A stretch of 64,000 nt of DNA. Origin: an uncultured Oleiphilus sp. (GTDB taxonomy: Bacteria > Pseudomonadota > Gammaproteobacteria > Pseudomonadales > Oleiphilaceae). Below the pieces are notes generated by a model. The model was not told where the DNA came from, ran no database searches, and saw nothing but the letters and a program-made list of their open reading frames with translations. The DNA lies in contig CAJWBE010000013.1 of NCBI GenBank assembly GCA_913020045.1, positions 26,596 to 90,595 on the forward strand, written 5' to 3'. Positions 26,974 to 37,198 of this stretch are shown here, in pieces; position 1 is the stretch's first letter, and the number at the start of each line of letters is the position of its first letter. The position numbers were made by a program, and so were the translations under genes.

Positions 26974-27981
26974 ATGAGTAACGCGGTATACGTAAGTTCT
27001 TCTAGCCCCCGTGTAGTGTGCCACTATCTGATAGAGAGAGGCGTACCCGCTGAAAAACTTGAAGATATTATCCACGCTCCAATCGAATCGCTAGAGTCAG
27101 AAGACTTTCGCCTAGCCATTCAATATTACAATCAACTTTGGGAGTATGCGCTCAAAAGTAGCCAAAAACCTAACCTAGGCTTACTCCTTGGCTGCCGAAA
27201 AAATGATGATGAAATCGGATTGCTAAGCCATATATTCTTTAGCAACGCGACAATCGAAAAAGCACTCCTACAGTATCAACGCTATTTTTGCATCACCAAT
27301 GAAAATATCTCTATTAACCTTAAAACCGAGGACTCAACTGTCAAAGTGCAGTTTATCTGCGCCCGCCAAGAGCTCTACTCTGTTTATGATATGGAACGTA
27401 CCCTAGCGGCAGGTGTCACACGAACCAGAGAGCGTCTTACAAAAAGTTTTCCCTTAATCGAGGTCGGCTTCCAACATGCTACACCCAAGCACAGCGACAG
27501 CTATAAAAAGGTGTTCGGCTCTAACGTCAAATTTTCACAAGCAAATTGCTATTTAGCCTTCGACGAGAAATATTTATCCTATCGATTACCTAATCGAAGC
27601 TCCTATCTGCAAAAAGTGCTCAGTAAACACTTAGACACTTTGCTGAGCGCGATTAGTAAAAAAAGAAGCTTTACAGACAAAGTAGAGTCACTAATTGAGA
27701 AACGATTATCTACCGATTCAATCGATGCCACCCAAATATCAAAGCAACTCAATATGAGTCGGAACACCCTATATCGTAAATTACAGAGCGAAGATTTAGC
27801 ATTTCACGAACTAGTCGACAAAGTACGAAAACGCAAAGCATTAGAACTCCTCGAGGAAAAAAACCACTCAATTAGTCAAATTGCTTTTCTACTTGGCTTT
27901 TCAGAACTTAGCGCTTTTAGTCGCGCGTTCAAACGATGGACAGGCTTATCCCCAGCGAAATACTTAGAAAAGAAATCTTAG
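26974..27981 (+). CDS. AraC-family transcription regulator
   Basis: Regulator of 335 residues with an N-terminal arabinose-binding-type (OruR/ArgR-like) sensing domain at about 20-210 and a C-terminal double HTH: first helix-turn-helix in DATQISKQLNMSRNTLYRKL (about 253-272), second in ISQIAFLLGFSELSAFSRAF, ending GLSPAKYLEK. The domain layout is that of regulators of amino-acid or lipid catabolism. The inducer and targets are unknown; the nearest candidate target is the divergent 30-34-residue ORF. Confidence 0.9.
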   Translation: MSNAVYVSSSSPRVVCHYLIERGVPAEKLEDIIHAPIESLESEDFRLAIQYYNQLWEYALKSSQKPNLGLLLGCRKNDDEIGLLSHIFFSNATIEKALLQYQRYFCITNENISINLKTEDSTVKVQFICARQELYSVYDMERTLAAGVTRTRERLTKSFPLIEVGFQHATPKHSDSYKKVFGSNVKFSQANCYLAFDEKYLSYRLPNRSSYLQKVLSKHLDTLLSAISKKRSFTDKVESLIEKRLSTDSIDATQISKQLNMSRNTLYRKLQSEDLAFHELVDKVRKRKALELLEEKNHSISQIAFLLGFSELSAFSRAFKRWTGLSPAKYLEKKS

Positions 27982-28061
27982 TTGCCTTCAAAGATCGATC
28001 GACATAGTACGCCGACAGGTAGGCTGCGAAACAATAAAAATTAGATCGTGAGAGGCGCCAG

Positions 28062-28093
28062 CTAGAAACTTAGGAGTTCAATTCTAGAAACTT
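28062..28093. repeat. Direct repeat CTAGAAACTT x2
   Basis: CTAGAAACTT occurs at 28062-28071 and 28084-28093, 22 bases (two helical turns) apart, in the 150-base gap between the convergent AraC gene and the glycan cluster. It could be an operator or a scar; nothing else is seen in the gap, including no clear terminator. Confidence 0.35.
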
Positions 28094-28132
28094 CGCACCA
28101 TCTATTTCATGCAAAGAATAATTGAAACAGAA

Positions 28133-28957
28133 CTACTTCTTAAACTTGGGGTTAAAGAAACCAAAACACGCCTTAACAAGCGTGAGCATCAAATCAACAT
28201 TCCCAGATAAGCCTGAAATCTTAGTCGGTACATCGCCTACTGGATAGATTCTTGTCGTGGGCAGCTCGATACACTTAAAACCAAGTTTTGGCCCTCGATA
28301 CGATAAATACGCTAGTAACTCATACTGCATAAAAACATCTCGAAAAGGTGCCACCCGCTCATCCAATAAAAATTTCCGACTATATGCCCTAAAACCCTGT
28401 GTAGTATCAGTCCACTTAAAACCCGAAAACAAACTCAGCATTGGCGCGTGAATCAATCGAATTGCTATCTCACGAATGAATGGCGTATTTTTCCCAACGC
28501 CTTGGGCAATAAAACGAGAGGCTTGTGCAAAGTCCAACCCATTTTCCAAGGCTGAAACAAAACCAGCAATATCTGCAGGATCATCCTTATCATTACCATC
28601 AATCGTTACAATGCCATCGTAGCCCTTTTCTAAAGCAAAGGCATAAGCGCACCTTAACTGCGCGCTAAGTTTTCCTTCGCTGGTCTTTGTTAGTAGCGCA
28701 GCAACTCCACAGTCATTAAGCCGATCCAAAGCGAGTGAACCGTCTGTACTTCCACCATCAATGATGATGATATCCGTGACACTAGGAACACCTATTTCAT
28801 GCATCTTGGTGAGCATCCGTTTAATTCGCTCACCTTCATTGATCACCGGAATCACAACACACCATCGGCTCGTTTTACGCGCCCACAAGTCAACTCGAAA
28901 GCCTGGTACTTCCCAGCCCTTAGTGCTCAAAAAGTCCTCTCTACTTAGGTTTGTCAT
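28133..28957 (-). CDS. Family 2 glycosyltransferase (DPM1/ArnC-like)
   Basis: GT-A fold glycosyltransferase of 274 residues: VVIPVINEGERIKRML near the N-terminus, IIIIDGGSTDGS (nucleotide-sugar binding) and VTIDGNDKDDP (metal DxD region). The pattern resembles dolichyl-phosphate mannose synthase-like enzymes that load sugars onto a polyprenyl phosphate, though no C-terminal membrane helices are present. Last gene of the six-gene cluster; start overlaps the transporter gene by 4 bases. Donor sugar unknown. Confidence 0.85.
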   Translation of the reverse strand: MTNLSREDFLSTKGWEVPGFRVDLWARKTSRWCVVIPVINEGERIKRMLTKMHEIGVPSVTDIIIIDGGSTDGSLALDRLNDCGVAALLTKTSEGKLSAQLRCAYAFALEKGYDGIVTIDGNDKDDPADIAGFVSALENGLDFAQASRFIAQGVGKNTPFIREIAIRLIHAPMLSLFSGFKWTDTTQGFRAYSRKFLLDERVAPFRDVFMQYELLAYLSYRGPKLGFKCIELPTTRIYPVGDVPTKISGLSGNVDLMLTLVKACFGFFNPKFKK

Positions 28958-29316
28958 GATTTAGAAGACTGCGAAGTGATTAATAAAACACCAATGATAA
29001 CAAACCCAATTCCTAACAGGGAAACCCAGGGCATGGGCTCCTTAAAAATCACGACCGACAAAACAGCCACCGTCGCAACCGCTCCACACGTCAGTATCGG
29101 GTGTGCAACATTCAAGGGAAGCCTTGCTAAGGCAGCGGCATAAAGAACAAACGCCGCGCCATACAATAAGAGCCCTAGCCACAAAGGCCAGTTTTCCAAT
29201 GCTGTTCGTGGCGAGTCAAGCGATGGAAAACTAAACGGTGGTGTCATCGCGACTTTAATCAAAACGCTAGCGGAGGCATTCGATAACACCCCCAACAATA
29301 ATATAAGCCACTTCAC
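28954..29316 (-). CDS. Small four-helix EamA/SMR-type transporter
   Basis: 120-residue membrane protein with four hydrophobic helices (about 3-20, 45-65, 72-90, 97-115), the layout of SMR/EamA half-transporters. ArnE and ArnF, which flip a sugar-linked undecaprenyl phosphate, have the same size and shape. Placed between a GT2 gene and a sugar isomerase with 4-base overlaps on both sides, it is a candidate flippase for a lipid-linked sugar; a drug exporter is the alternative. No ArnT-like final transferase is encoded here. Confidence 0.78.
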   Translation of the reverse strand: MKWLILLLGVLSNASASVLIKVAMTPPFSFPSLDSPRTALENWPLWLGLLLYGAAFVLYAAALARLPLNVAHPILTCGAVATVAVLSVVIFKEPMPWVSLLGIGFVIIGVLLITSQSSKS

Positions 29317-30137
29317 GCTGACGCTCCAGCGATGCCGTAAACGCCCTTTACGAACTTTAAAGTGTCATCGATATCTATTAGGCCATTGTCAGGAGCCTTC
29401 ATTTCAATCGCAACAATAACGTCTGGCAACCACTTGGTTAATAAAGCCGCTGTCCTTTCATGAACTTGGTTGTCAGGCCTCAAAAGTGATAGTAAGGGCT
29501 CACTAGCGTGAACATGCCCCACTTGCTGAAAACAAGCTTCAATGATGGTTTCTGGGTCTTCGTTATTCATTACCAAAGCACCTGTGTCCAATTGCATCTT
29601 AATATTTGAATGACTCAATTCAAGAACAACCCGTTTAGTTTCCAAGCTAGACACCATGAAATTAGCACCGTATTCCTTAGGATTAGGCTCCAAACAGACC
29701 GTCACGCCATAGCTATTAGCGATGTCACCCAGCTTAGTAAAAAAATCGAGATATAAATCTCGACATTGCTCATCCGCTAAACCACTTCTATCCCTATTTT
29801 TAGGAGAGCCAAAAACCAAATGACCTACTCCCAAGCCTCCACCAATTCGACAGACAGACTCAAGATGCGCAAGCATTCGAGACCTAAGCTCACTAGAACC
29901 AAAAACATTGAACCCGGTTGTTCCAAACAGCAAGGCCTGCATACCGACAATATCGACCCCCCTACTCTTCCACCACTGCCTGACATTCTCTATATCTTGA
30001 TCAGTCGCTTTATCTGGATTTGGGAAATACTTACTGTGTGCTATATCAATCGCATCTAGGCCTAACTGGGCTAATGACGAAGCCACCGCCTCATCATACT
30101 GTGGATCCCAGGCAATGTTGGATATCGAAACTCGCAT
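29313..30137 (-). CDS. Sugar phosphate isomerase/epimerase (xylose isomerase-like TIM barrel)
   Basis: 274-residue protein of the AP endonuclease 2 / xylose isomerase-like superfamily. Metal-site residues typical for the fold are visible: Glu in VCLEPNPKEYG, Asp in KMQLDTGAL, His in VGHVHASEP and Glu in VAIEMKAP. Substrate is unknown; the neighbours suggest a sugar or sugar derivative that is later transferred by the GT2 enzymes. Stop overlaps the transporter gene by 4 bases; the SDR-like gene lies 21 bases upstream. Confidence 0.85.
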   Translation of the reverse strand: MRVSISNIAWDPQYDEAVASSLAQLGLDAIDIAHSKYFPNPDKATDQDIENVRQWWKSRGVDIVGMQALLFGTTGFNVFGSSELRSRMLAHLESVCRIGGGLGVGHLVFGSPKNRDRSGLADEQCRDLYLDFFTKLGDIANSYGVTVCLEPNPKEYGANFMVSSLETKRVVLELSHSNIKMQLDTGALVMNNEDPETIIEACFQQVGHVHASEPLLSLLRPDNQVHERTAALLTKWLPDVIVAIEMKAPDNGLIDIDDTLKFVKGVYGIAGASA

Positions 30138-30158
30138 AATTTGAAATACCTAGGTCAG

Positions 30159-30926
30159 TTAAGCGCTGGGTTCACTTTGGGCATACGCCCTAATAGCCTG
30201 CAGAGACTCAACGGCACTATAAGTATAGTTTCCTGTCCCTCCAAAAAGTTCGGCATGACATGTTTGAAAATCATAGCGCAAAGACTGCTCTGCAATCCGA
30301 TTGATAAACGTCTTTCCAAAACCATCCATTGCAACTTGTTCAACGGCAATGGGAGCAGCCGTAAGATGCAGCAAAGAAAGACCGGCGCTAAGGGCTTTTT
30401 GAATGTCGTACCAAAGATTAACCATTGGATAAAACTGAAATACTGCTGCGCTATCTATTTTTTCTACTTGGTTATTGTTGTGAAGGTCAAACACGATATT
30501 TTTCTTCAAACCAGGGCCTACCAAGCCAGGTAAGCGAACAATGAGGCTGCGCTTAAAACGTTGCTTAACAAACTCTTCCAGTTCATAGCGATGTAAGCCA
30601 TAGGCTTGAAGCTTACTAGCATCAATAGGAGAGCTTTCAGAAACGTCTATCGGGGTATTAAACACATCGACAGTGCTGATAAGAACGAATGTTTGGCAAT
30701 CAATCTCATCCAAGTGACTAATTAACTGATCAATGGTCGCTTTGTCTTCTTCCGGGTTTTTATTTGCTAACCATTTTTTGGCCGGCGCCGCGCAACATAC
30801 CGCAAGATCGTATGACTCTTTCCCTACATCACCAATATTGGATGAGCGATATAAATGAGAAAAGTTCGTTTGTCGTCTTAGGGTCGAGCCAACAAACCCA
30901 GAGTAACCAATTAAAGCCTTGTTCAT
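30159..30926 (-). CDS. SDR/epimerase-like NAD(P)-binding protein, atypical active site
   Basis: 255-residue Rossmann protein; the N-terminal GYSGFVG (7-13) is the GxxGxxG nucleotide motif of extended SDR enzymes, and ISTVDVFNTP matches the catalytic Ser/Thr strand. At the YxxxK position the sequence is YGLHR: Tyr109 is present but the lysine is replaced by Arg113. It may be a changed or inactive dehydrogenase/epimerase, or use a different residue. A 73-base gap separates it from the upstream FAD oxidoreductase gene. Confidence 0.75.
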   Translation of the reverse strand: MNKALIGYSGFVGSTLRRQTNFSHLYRSSNIGDVGKESYDLAVCCAAPAKKWLANKNPEEDKATIDQLISHLDEIDCQTFVLISTVDVFNTPIDVSESSPIDASKLQAYGLHRYELEEFVKQRFKRSLIVRLPGLVGPGLKKNIVFDLHNNNQVEKIDSAAVFQFYPMVNLWYDIQKALSAGLSLLHLTAAPIAVEQVAMDGFGKTFINRIAEQSLRYDFQTCHAELFGGTGNYTYSAVESLQAIRAYAQSEPSA

Positions 30927-30999
30927 TGTTTAGCTCCTACGTAACGATGGCTGACGAATTTAATCACAATATAGCGAGAAATCTGCCCAGTTTTGGATA

Positions 31000-32136
31000 C
31001 TAAACCGCAGGTTTGATACATGCTTCCATACGCTCCAATATGTCATAAATATTATCTATCTTGCCACCAAGCACTGAAAACAGACCCGGGTAATCAGGAT
31101 ACTCTTCGAACAAAATAGGCCGACCATCATCGGTCTCATTTTTTGCAAGAACTGTCTTAACCTCAAAGATCGAGTCGACATGCCGAGCGTCACTTATCAA
31201 CGGCATATATCTGGCTGTATCGAGAAGCATCCGATGCGCTCTACTGCCCTTTTCGTACTCATCCAAACGTTTATAGGGGTCTATCGATGCCTCCTCAAGC
31301 CAACTAAAGTGAGGGGTGTATCGCACGTGGGACAAGGTAAATAAATTCCGTGACGGGTAAGGCATCAGCGAAAAAAACGGGCCATCCATGACGGTTACAG
31401 CCACTTTATTCAACTCGTCTGGTAGCTCTAGCAGAGCCATTTCCGTCACTTCATGCTTTAGTGTTGTCTTAAGGCCAGAGAACTCGCCTCGCACTCTATC
31501 TAAGCCAGTATAAGTGCAGTTAAACACTAATCTGCCTTCGACGCTGGATTCTTCCCCATCTTGTCGTTTTAACGTAACGCGATTTAAGCCTGAATCTAAC
31601 GGATAAATACCCAGTGCTTTGGTAGCAAACCGCATGTCAATTTGATGTTCACAAAGCTCTTTGTGCGCCAACTTCGACAATATCTGAGCATCGAATGCAT
31701 ACTCTTCGACCTGAAAAACACTCTCAATCAAGCGGGAATCAAACAAAGACCGGTGAAAAGGGTTAGCCAACTCAACAGGCGCACCAATTTCCTTACAAAA
31801 ACGAATAAACTGTTTTGGTGTAACTTTAGAGTTCTTACTAGCAATTGCATAGAGCTTAGTAAACTTGCTTGAAACTGCCGCCGGCCAATCTTGAGCAAAT
31901 TTTGGCAAATTTATACGACTTCGATAAGCCGTTTTATAACTGCGAGGGTAGTGATAGCCGTTATGCACCCGTGCTTGGTTCCGCAAGGAGGCGCGCGTCA
32001 TCAGAGAGTGTTCTTGCTCGATTAACAAAACCCGCTTCATCCCAAAACGTGTTTTCAAACTCGAAGCAATTACAGCACCATAAAACCCACCTCCGATCAC
32101 CACCGCGTCAAATTGGTTATCACCGCAAGCAGTCAT
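31000..32136 (-). CDS. FAD-dependent oxidoreductase (DAO type)
   Basis: 378-residue flavoprotein. The N-terminal DAVVIGGGFYGAVIASSL is the FAD dinucleotide fold (GxGxxG form), followed by an acidic strand end LLIEQ. The segment NQARVHNGYHYPRS is characteristic of a DAO-family branch common in polysaccharide gene clusters. The substrate is unknown. Two bases separate it from the upstream glycosyltransferase gene, so the two are co-translated. Confidence 0.83.
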   Translation of the reverse strand: MTACGDNQFDAVVIGGGFYGAVIASSLKTRFGMKRVLLIEQEHSLMTRASLRNQARVHNGYHYPRSYKTAYRSRINLPKFAQDWPAAVSSKFTKLYAIASKNSKVTPKQFIRFCKEIGAPVELANPFHRSLFDSRLIESVFQVEEYAFDAQILSKLAHKELCEHQIDMRFATKALGIYPLDSGLNRVTLKRQDGEESSVEGRLVFNCTYTGLDRVRGEFSGLKTTLKHEVTEMALLELPDELNKVAVTVMDGPFFSLMPYPSRNLFTLSHVRYTPHFSWLEEASIDPYKRLDEYEKGSRAHRMLLDTARYMPLISDARHVDSIFEVKTVLAKNETDDGRPILFEEYPDYPGLFSVLGGKIDNIYDILERMEACIKPAV

Positions 32137-32138
32137 AT

Positions 32139-33167
32139 TTAACCCTCACGGCTATTGTCAGCAGTCCCAGCAGCTGGCGGAGAACTCCCTTCAACTTCCT
32201 GGATATTCAACTGCGCCCTACGAGTAATTTTGGCGCTGAGAAACTCCTGAGCTATATGATACTTTGGCTCATCTGAAGAGACGCTAGCGGCATGCAAGAG
32301 GTATTCTCCAAATACCAACAACACTAATGAAATCGCGAAAAACATACCACTTTGCTGCAAAGCGAGACTCGCCCAACCTGGCGCAACATCCGCTTTAAAC
32401 AACCAAATAACAACTACGTAAAAAGAGTAAATCAGGTTTGCGATTGCGGCTAAGAATGACAACGAAGTTACCGCACGCATCGGCGCTTTACCCGATGATA
32501 CGAGTAGCTTAACCCCTCTATCCATACTTCCCTTAAAACGTTTTTTACGCGCCGTGCTAACTAAAAAATTGTACTCCAAATTACACCGAGAAAACCCTCC
32601 TGTCGCCGGTAGGTGGCGATAGATAATCTCTGGCTGAGAGTGTTGCAAAATGAAGTTCACAACGGCACGACTCATTACGCGATAGTGCGGGGCATCCTTT
32701 GCCAAATCAACGCCATTAAACCATCGATAGGCCGCATTAAATATCGCATGAGAAAATCGATACAGAAGGCTTTGCTTAGGACGACTCAAGTTATGTGCAA
32801 ATACAACATCATTACTATCTAATGCTTTATCCAACATGACATCCAAAAATGAAACATCATCCTCTAAAGGATTTACTACGGCTACAAAATCTCCCAAGGC
32901 GTTTTCTAAACCGACCGAAATAGCAGTATCAACATCAATTTTTTGAGTCAGCGCATAGACCTGAATATTAGGAAAATCATCTTTTTCAACTAATGCCTTT
33001 AAACGTTCTAACGTTCCATCTTGCGACGCATTGTCAATCACAACGATTTCAAAATCGGCCGCAAGAGGTTGGCACTTGTCGACGAGCAAGCGCAAGCTTT
33101 GTTCTACGCTTTCAACGTTGTTACGCAGTATGGTAACAACCGATAAAAATATGGGTAAAGGCGTCAT
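32139..33167 (-). CDS. Family 2 glycosyltransferase with C-terminal membrane helices
   Basis: 342 residues. N-terminal GT2 domain (SVVTILRNN, IVVIDNASQDGT) to about residue 215, then two hydrophobic helices at about 228-250 and 263-285 and a soluble tail ending in a Pro/Ala/Ser-rich stretch. The usual DxD is not clear: the region reads VNPLEDDVS. The GtrB/DPM1-like layout suggests sugar transfer to a membrane lipid. First gene of the six-gene cluster, behind a 340-base gap with a repeated element. Confidence 0.82.
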   Translation of the reverse strand: MTPLPIFLSVVTILRNNVESVEQSLRLLVDKCQPLAADFEIVVIDNASQDGTLERLKALVEKDDFPNIQVYALTQKIDVDTAISVGLENALGDFVAVVNPLEDDVSFLDVMLDKALDSNDVVFAHNLSRPKQSLLYRFSHAIFNAAYRWFNGVDLAKDAPHYRVMSRAVVNFILQHSQPEIIYRHLPATGGFSRCNLEYNFLVSTARKKRFKGSMDRGVKLLVSSGKAPMRAVTSLSFLAAIANLIYSFYVVVIWLFKADVAPGWASLALQQSGMFFAISLVLLVFGEYLLHAASVSSDEPKYHIAQEFLSAKITRRAQLNIQEVEGSSPPAAGTADNSREG

Positions 33168-33201
33168 AATGGATTCTAATTAGTTTTTGTTTTTCAAAAA
33201 A

Positions 33202-33258
33202 TAGTTAGCTGGCAGTTAACTCACTATGATTTTATGCGTATTAGTTAGCTGACGTAAA
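33202..33258 (-). promoter_or_regulatory. Promoter region of the glycan cluster with repeated TAGTTAGCTG
   Basis: TAGTTAGCTG occurs at 33202-33211 and 33242-33251, 40 bases apart (about four helical turns), upstream of the first cluster gene. On the minus strand a possible promoter has -35 TTTACG (33253-33258) and -10 TAAAAT about 18 bases on; one repeat lies in the spacer and the other downstream, as for a repressor operator. The rest of the 33168-33423 gap is A/T-rich with nothing recognisable. Confidence 0.4.
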
Positions 33259-33423
33259 CATAGGAGTTCTCTTTCACGAGGCAATTCACAATACATCACA
33301 GAAAGATAATTAGAACTGTTTGATATAGATGTGCTAAAACCACTTAACACTCTGATAAGTAATGCTTTTTATAGCTATCTGTCTCTAGTGTTTAGTCAAC
33401 TAATTTTCAGCTATATAGTAAAC

Positions 33424-33460
33424 AAAAAAGCCAGTAAGTATTTCTACTTACTGGCTTTTT
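33424..33460 (-). terminator. Terminator of gyrB
   Basis: 15-bp stem AAAAGCCAGTAAGTA with its complement (33426-33440 and 33445-33459), TTTC loop, followed on the minus strand by TTTTTT. It is 55 bases behind the gyrB stop and separates gyrB from the glycan cluster. Confidence 0.9.
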
Positions 33461-33515
33461 AAACATCTAATAACAGTTTTTAGAAGCGAGCTCCGTGCTA
33501 CCCTTCCCTTATACG

Positions 33516-35972
<2,457 letters not shown>

Positions 35973-35983
35973 TCATTGTCACT

Positions 35984-37120
35984 TCAGATACTTGTTTTAT
36001 CTTCTTTAATATTACCCTGTTCCACGTGGAACACTTTAATATCTCGGGTAGTTTTTATGCTTTTTGTTGTCTGATCTAAATCTAAGGTAGTGCAAATAAT
36101 CTGCGAACCGAGCTCATCCAATGTAGAAAAAACCCGTGCAGTGTTTGCAGTATCTAACTCTGCAGAAACGTCATCGACCATGACCACAGAAGTCTTTCCA
36201 GTCGTCAAATATAGCGTTCTAACCTGTGCCAAATACAAAGCCACCGTAACAAGCTTAAGCTGGCCTCGTGAAAGCACGTCTATCGCTGCTTTGTTGTTGA
36301 TGCTTATTCTAACATCCATCCGGTGCGCACCGACACTTGTAAAGCTTCTCGTGAGGTCTGTATTGCGATTTTTTTTTAACACCTGAGCTAAGTCTTCATC
36401 TGAGCCCCACCCTCGACGATAGTTCAATGCAATTTTTTGTTCTGGAAGTAACATCGTTAGCAATTCTTCAAAGCTCTCTTTCAAGACCTCAAAAAATCTG
36501 AACCTTAAGCCATCAATCCGATTTGCATAGAGCGATAACTGTTCATCCCAAATATCAAGAGGATTATTGTTAGCACTAAGATTGCTACTGCTTACACTTT
36601 TTAATACCGCGTTGCGCTGCTTTAAAGCAGTGCTATAGTCTTTCCATAGCTTTGAAAAACTCGGTTCCACGTGGAACACTCCCCAATCAACAAACTTCCT
36701 TCTCTGCTGGGGAGCCCCCGAAAGCAAGGACAAGTTGTCTGGTTCGATTACGGTAATTGGACAAAGTGAGGCTAACTGCGAAGCGCTATTAACCTTCTGC
36801 CCATCAATTTTTATCAATCCATTATCAATTTTTGAACGGCTAACGCCGACTTCTGTAATCGACCTAGAATCATCAAAATGCCCGAGACGACCAAACAAAA
36901 ATGTTTCGTTGCCTGATACGCCTGACTCATCTCTGTAAATAATCGTCTCAGACTTTCGTGTTCGAAATGAGCGACCACTCGTTAGCATATAGATTGCTTC
37001 TAACAAGCTTGTCTTTCCAGAACCATTTTCCCCAACAACAATATTAAAACCGCTGGAAAAATTTATTTGGCCCGTCGTTAGATTTCTAAAGTGAGTAGGG
37101 CTTAACGATAAGATTGTCAT
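35984..37120 (-). CDS. recF: RecF, recombination mediator ATPase
   Basis: SMC-like ATPase that helps load RecA at gaps with RecO and RecR. Walker A GENGSGKT at 30-37 and the Walker B region VVMVDDVSAELD near the C-terminus are intact. The ATG at 37120 (MTILSLSP) is chosen, 378 residues; ATG 37126 is possible. Two parS sites lie inside its coding sequence. A terminator-like hairpin ends just before its start, separating it from the upstream kinase gene. Confidence 0.96.
   Translation of the reverse strand: MTILSLSPTHFRNLTTGQINFSSGFNIVVGENGSGKTSLLEAIYMLTSGRSFRTRKSETIIYRDESGVSGNETFLFGRLGHFDDSRSITEVGVSRSKIDNGLIKIDGQKVNSASQLASLCPITVIEPDNLSLLSGAPQQRRKFVDWGVFHVEPSFSKLWKDYSTALKQRNAVLKSVSSSNLSANNNPLDIWDEQLSLYANRIDGLRFRFFEVLKESFEELLTMLLPEQKIALNYRRGWGSDEDLAQVLKKNRNTDLTRSFTSVGAHRMDVRISINNKAAIDVLSRGQLKLVTVALYLAQVRTLYLTTGKTSVVMVDDVSAELDTANTARVFSTLDELGSQIICTTLDLDQTTKSIKTTRDIKVFHVEQGNIKEDKTSI
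36018..36033. other. parS: parS site 1
   Basis: Perfect 16-bp palindrome TGTTCCACGTGGAACA inside recF. It matches the ParB-binding parS consensus (TGTTNCACGTGNAACA), in the CCACGTGG form known from Pseudomonas. About 5 kb from the oriC-type region, on the opposite arm from parAB. Confidence 0.93.
36663..36678. other. parS: parS site 2
   Basis: GGTTCCACGTGGAACA, sharing the 14-bp core GTTCCACGTGGAAC with site 1 and differing only in its first base. It lies 645 bases from site 1, also within recF. Two sites this close should seed one ParB partition complex. Confidence 0.9.
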
Positions 37121-37127
37121 AGGCATT

Positions 37128-37152
37128 AAAAACCCCACTCTGCGGCGGGGCC
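37128..37152 (-). terminator. Weak terminator between the ABC1 kinase gene and recF
   Basis: CCCC/GGGG stem (37133-37136 with 37147-37150), extended by a further pair after one mismatch, followed on the minus strand by TTTTT directly ahead of the recF start. The stem is short, so it may only attenuate read-through. Confidence 0.45.
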
Positions 37153-37198
37153 TAATTCTAAAAAAATAGAGTTGATATTGACTGCATGAAGCAACTCA

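Noticed and set aside
30141..30533. 130-codon plus-strand frame
   Set aside because: Antisense to the SDR-like gene, whose frame has clear nucleotide-binding motifs and operon context.
31869..32276. 135-codon plus-strand frame
   Set aside because: Antisense across the FAD oxidoreductase and GT2 genes; no RBS or domain.
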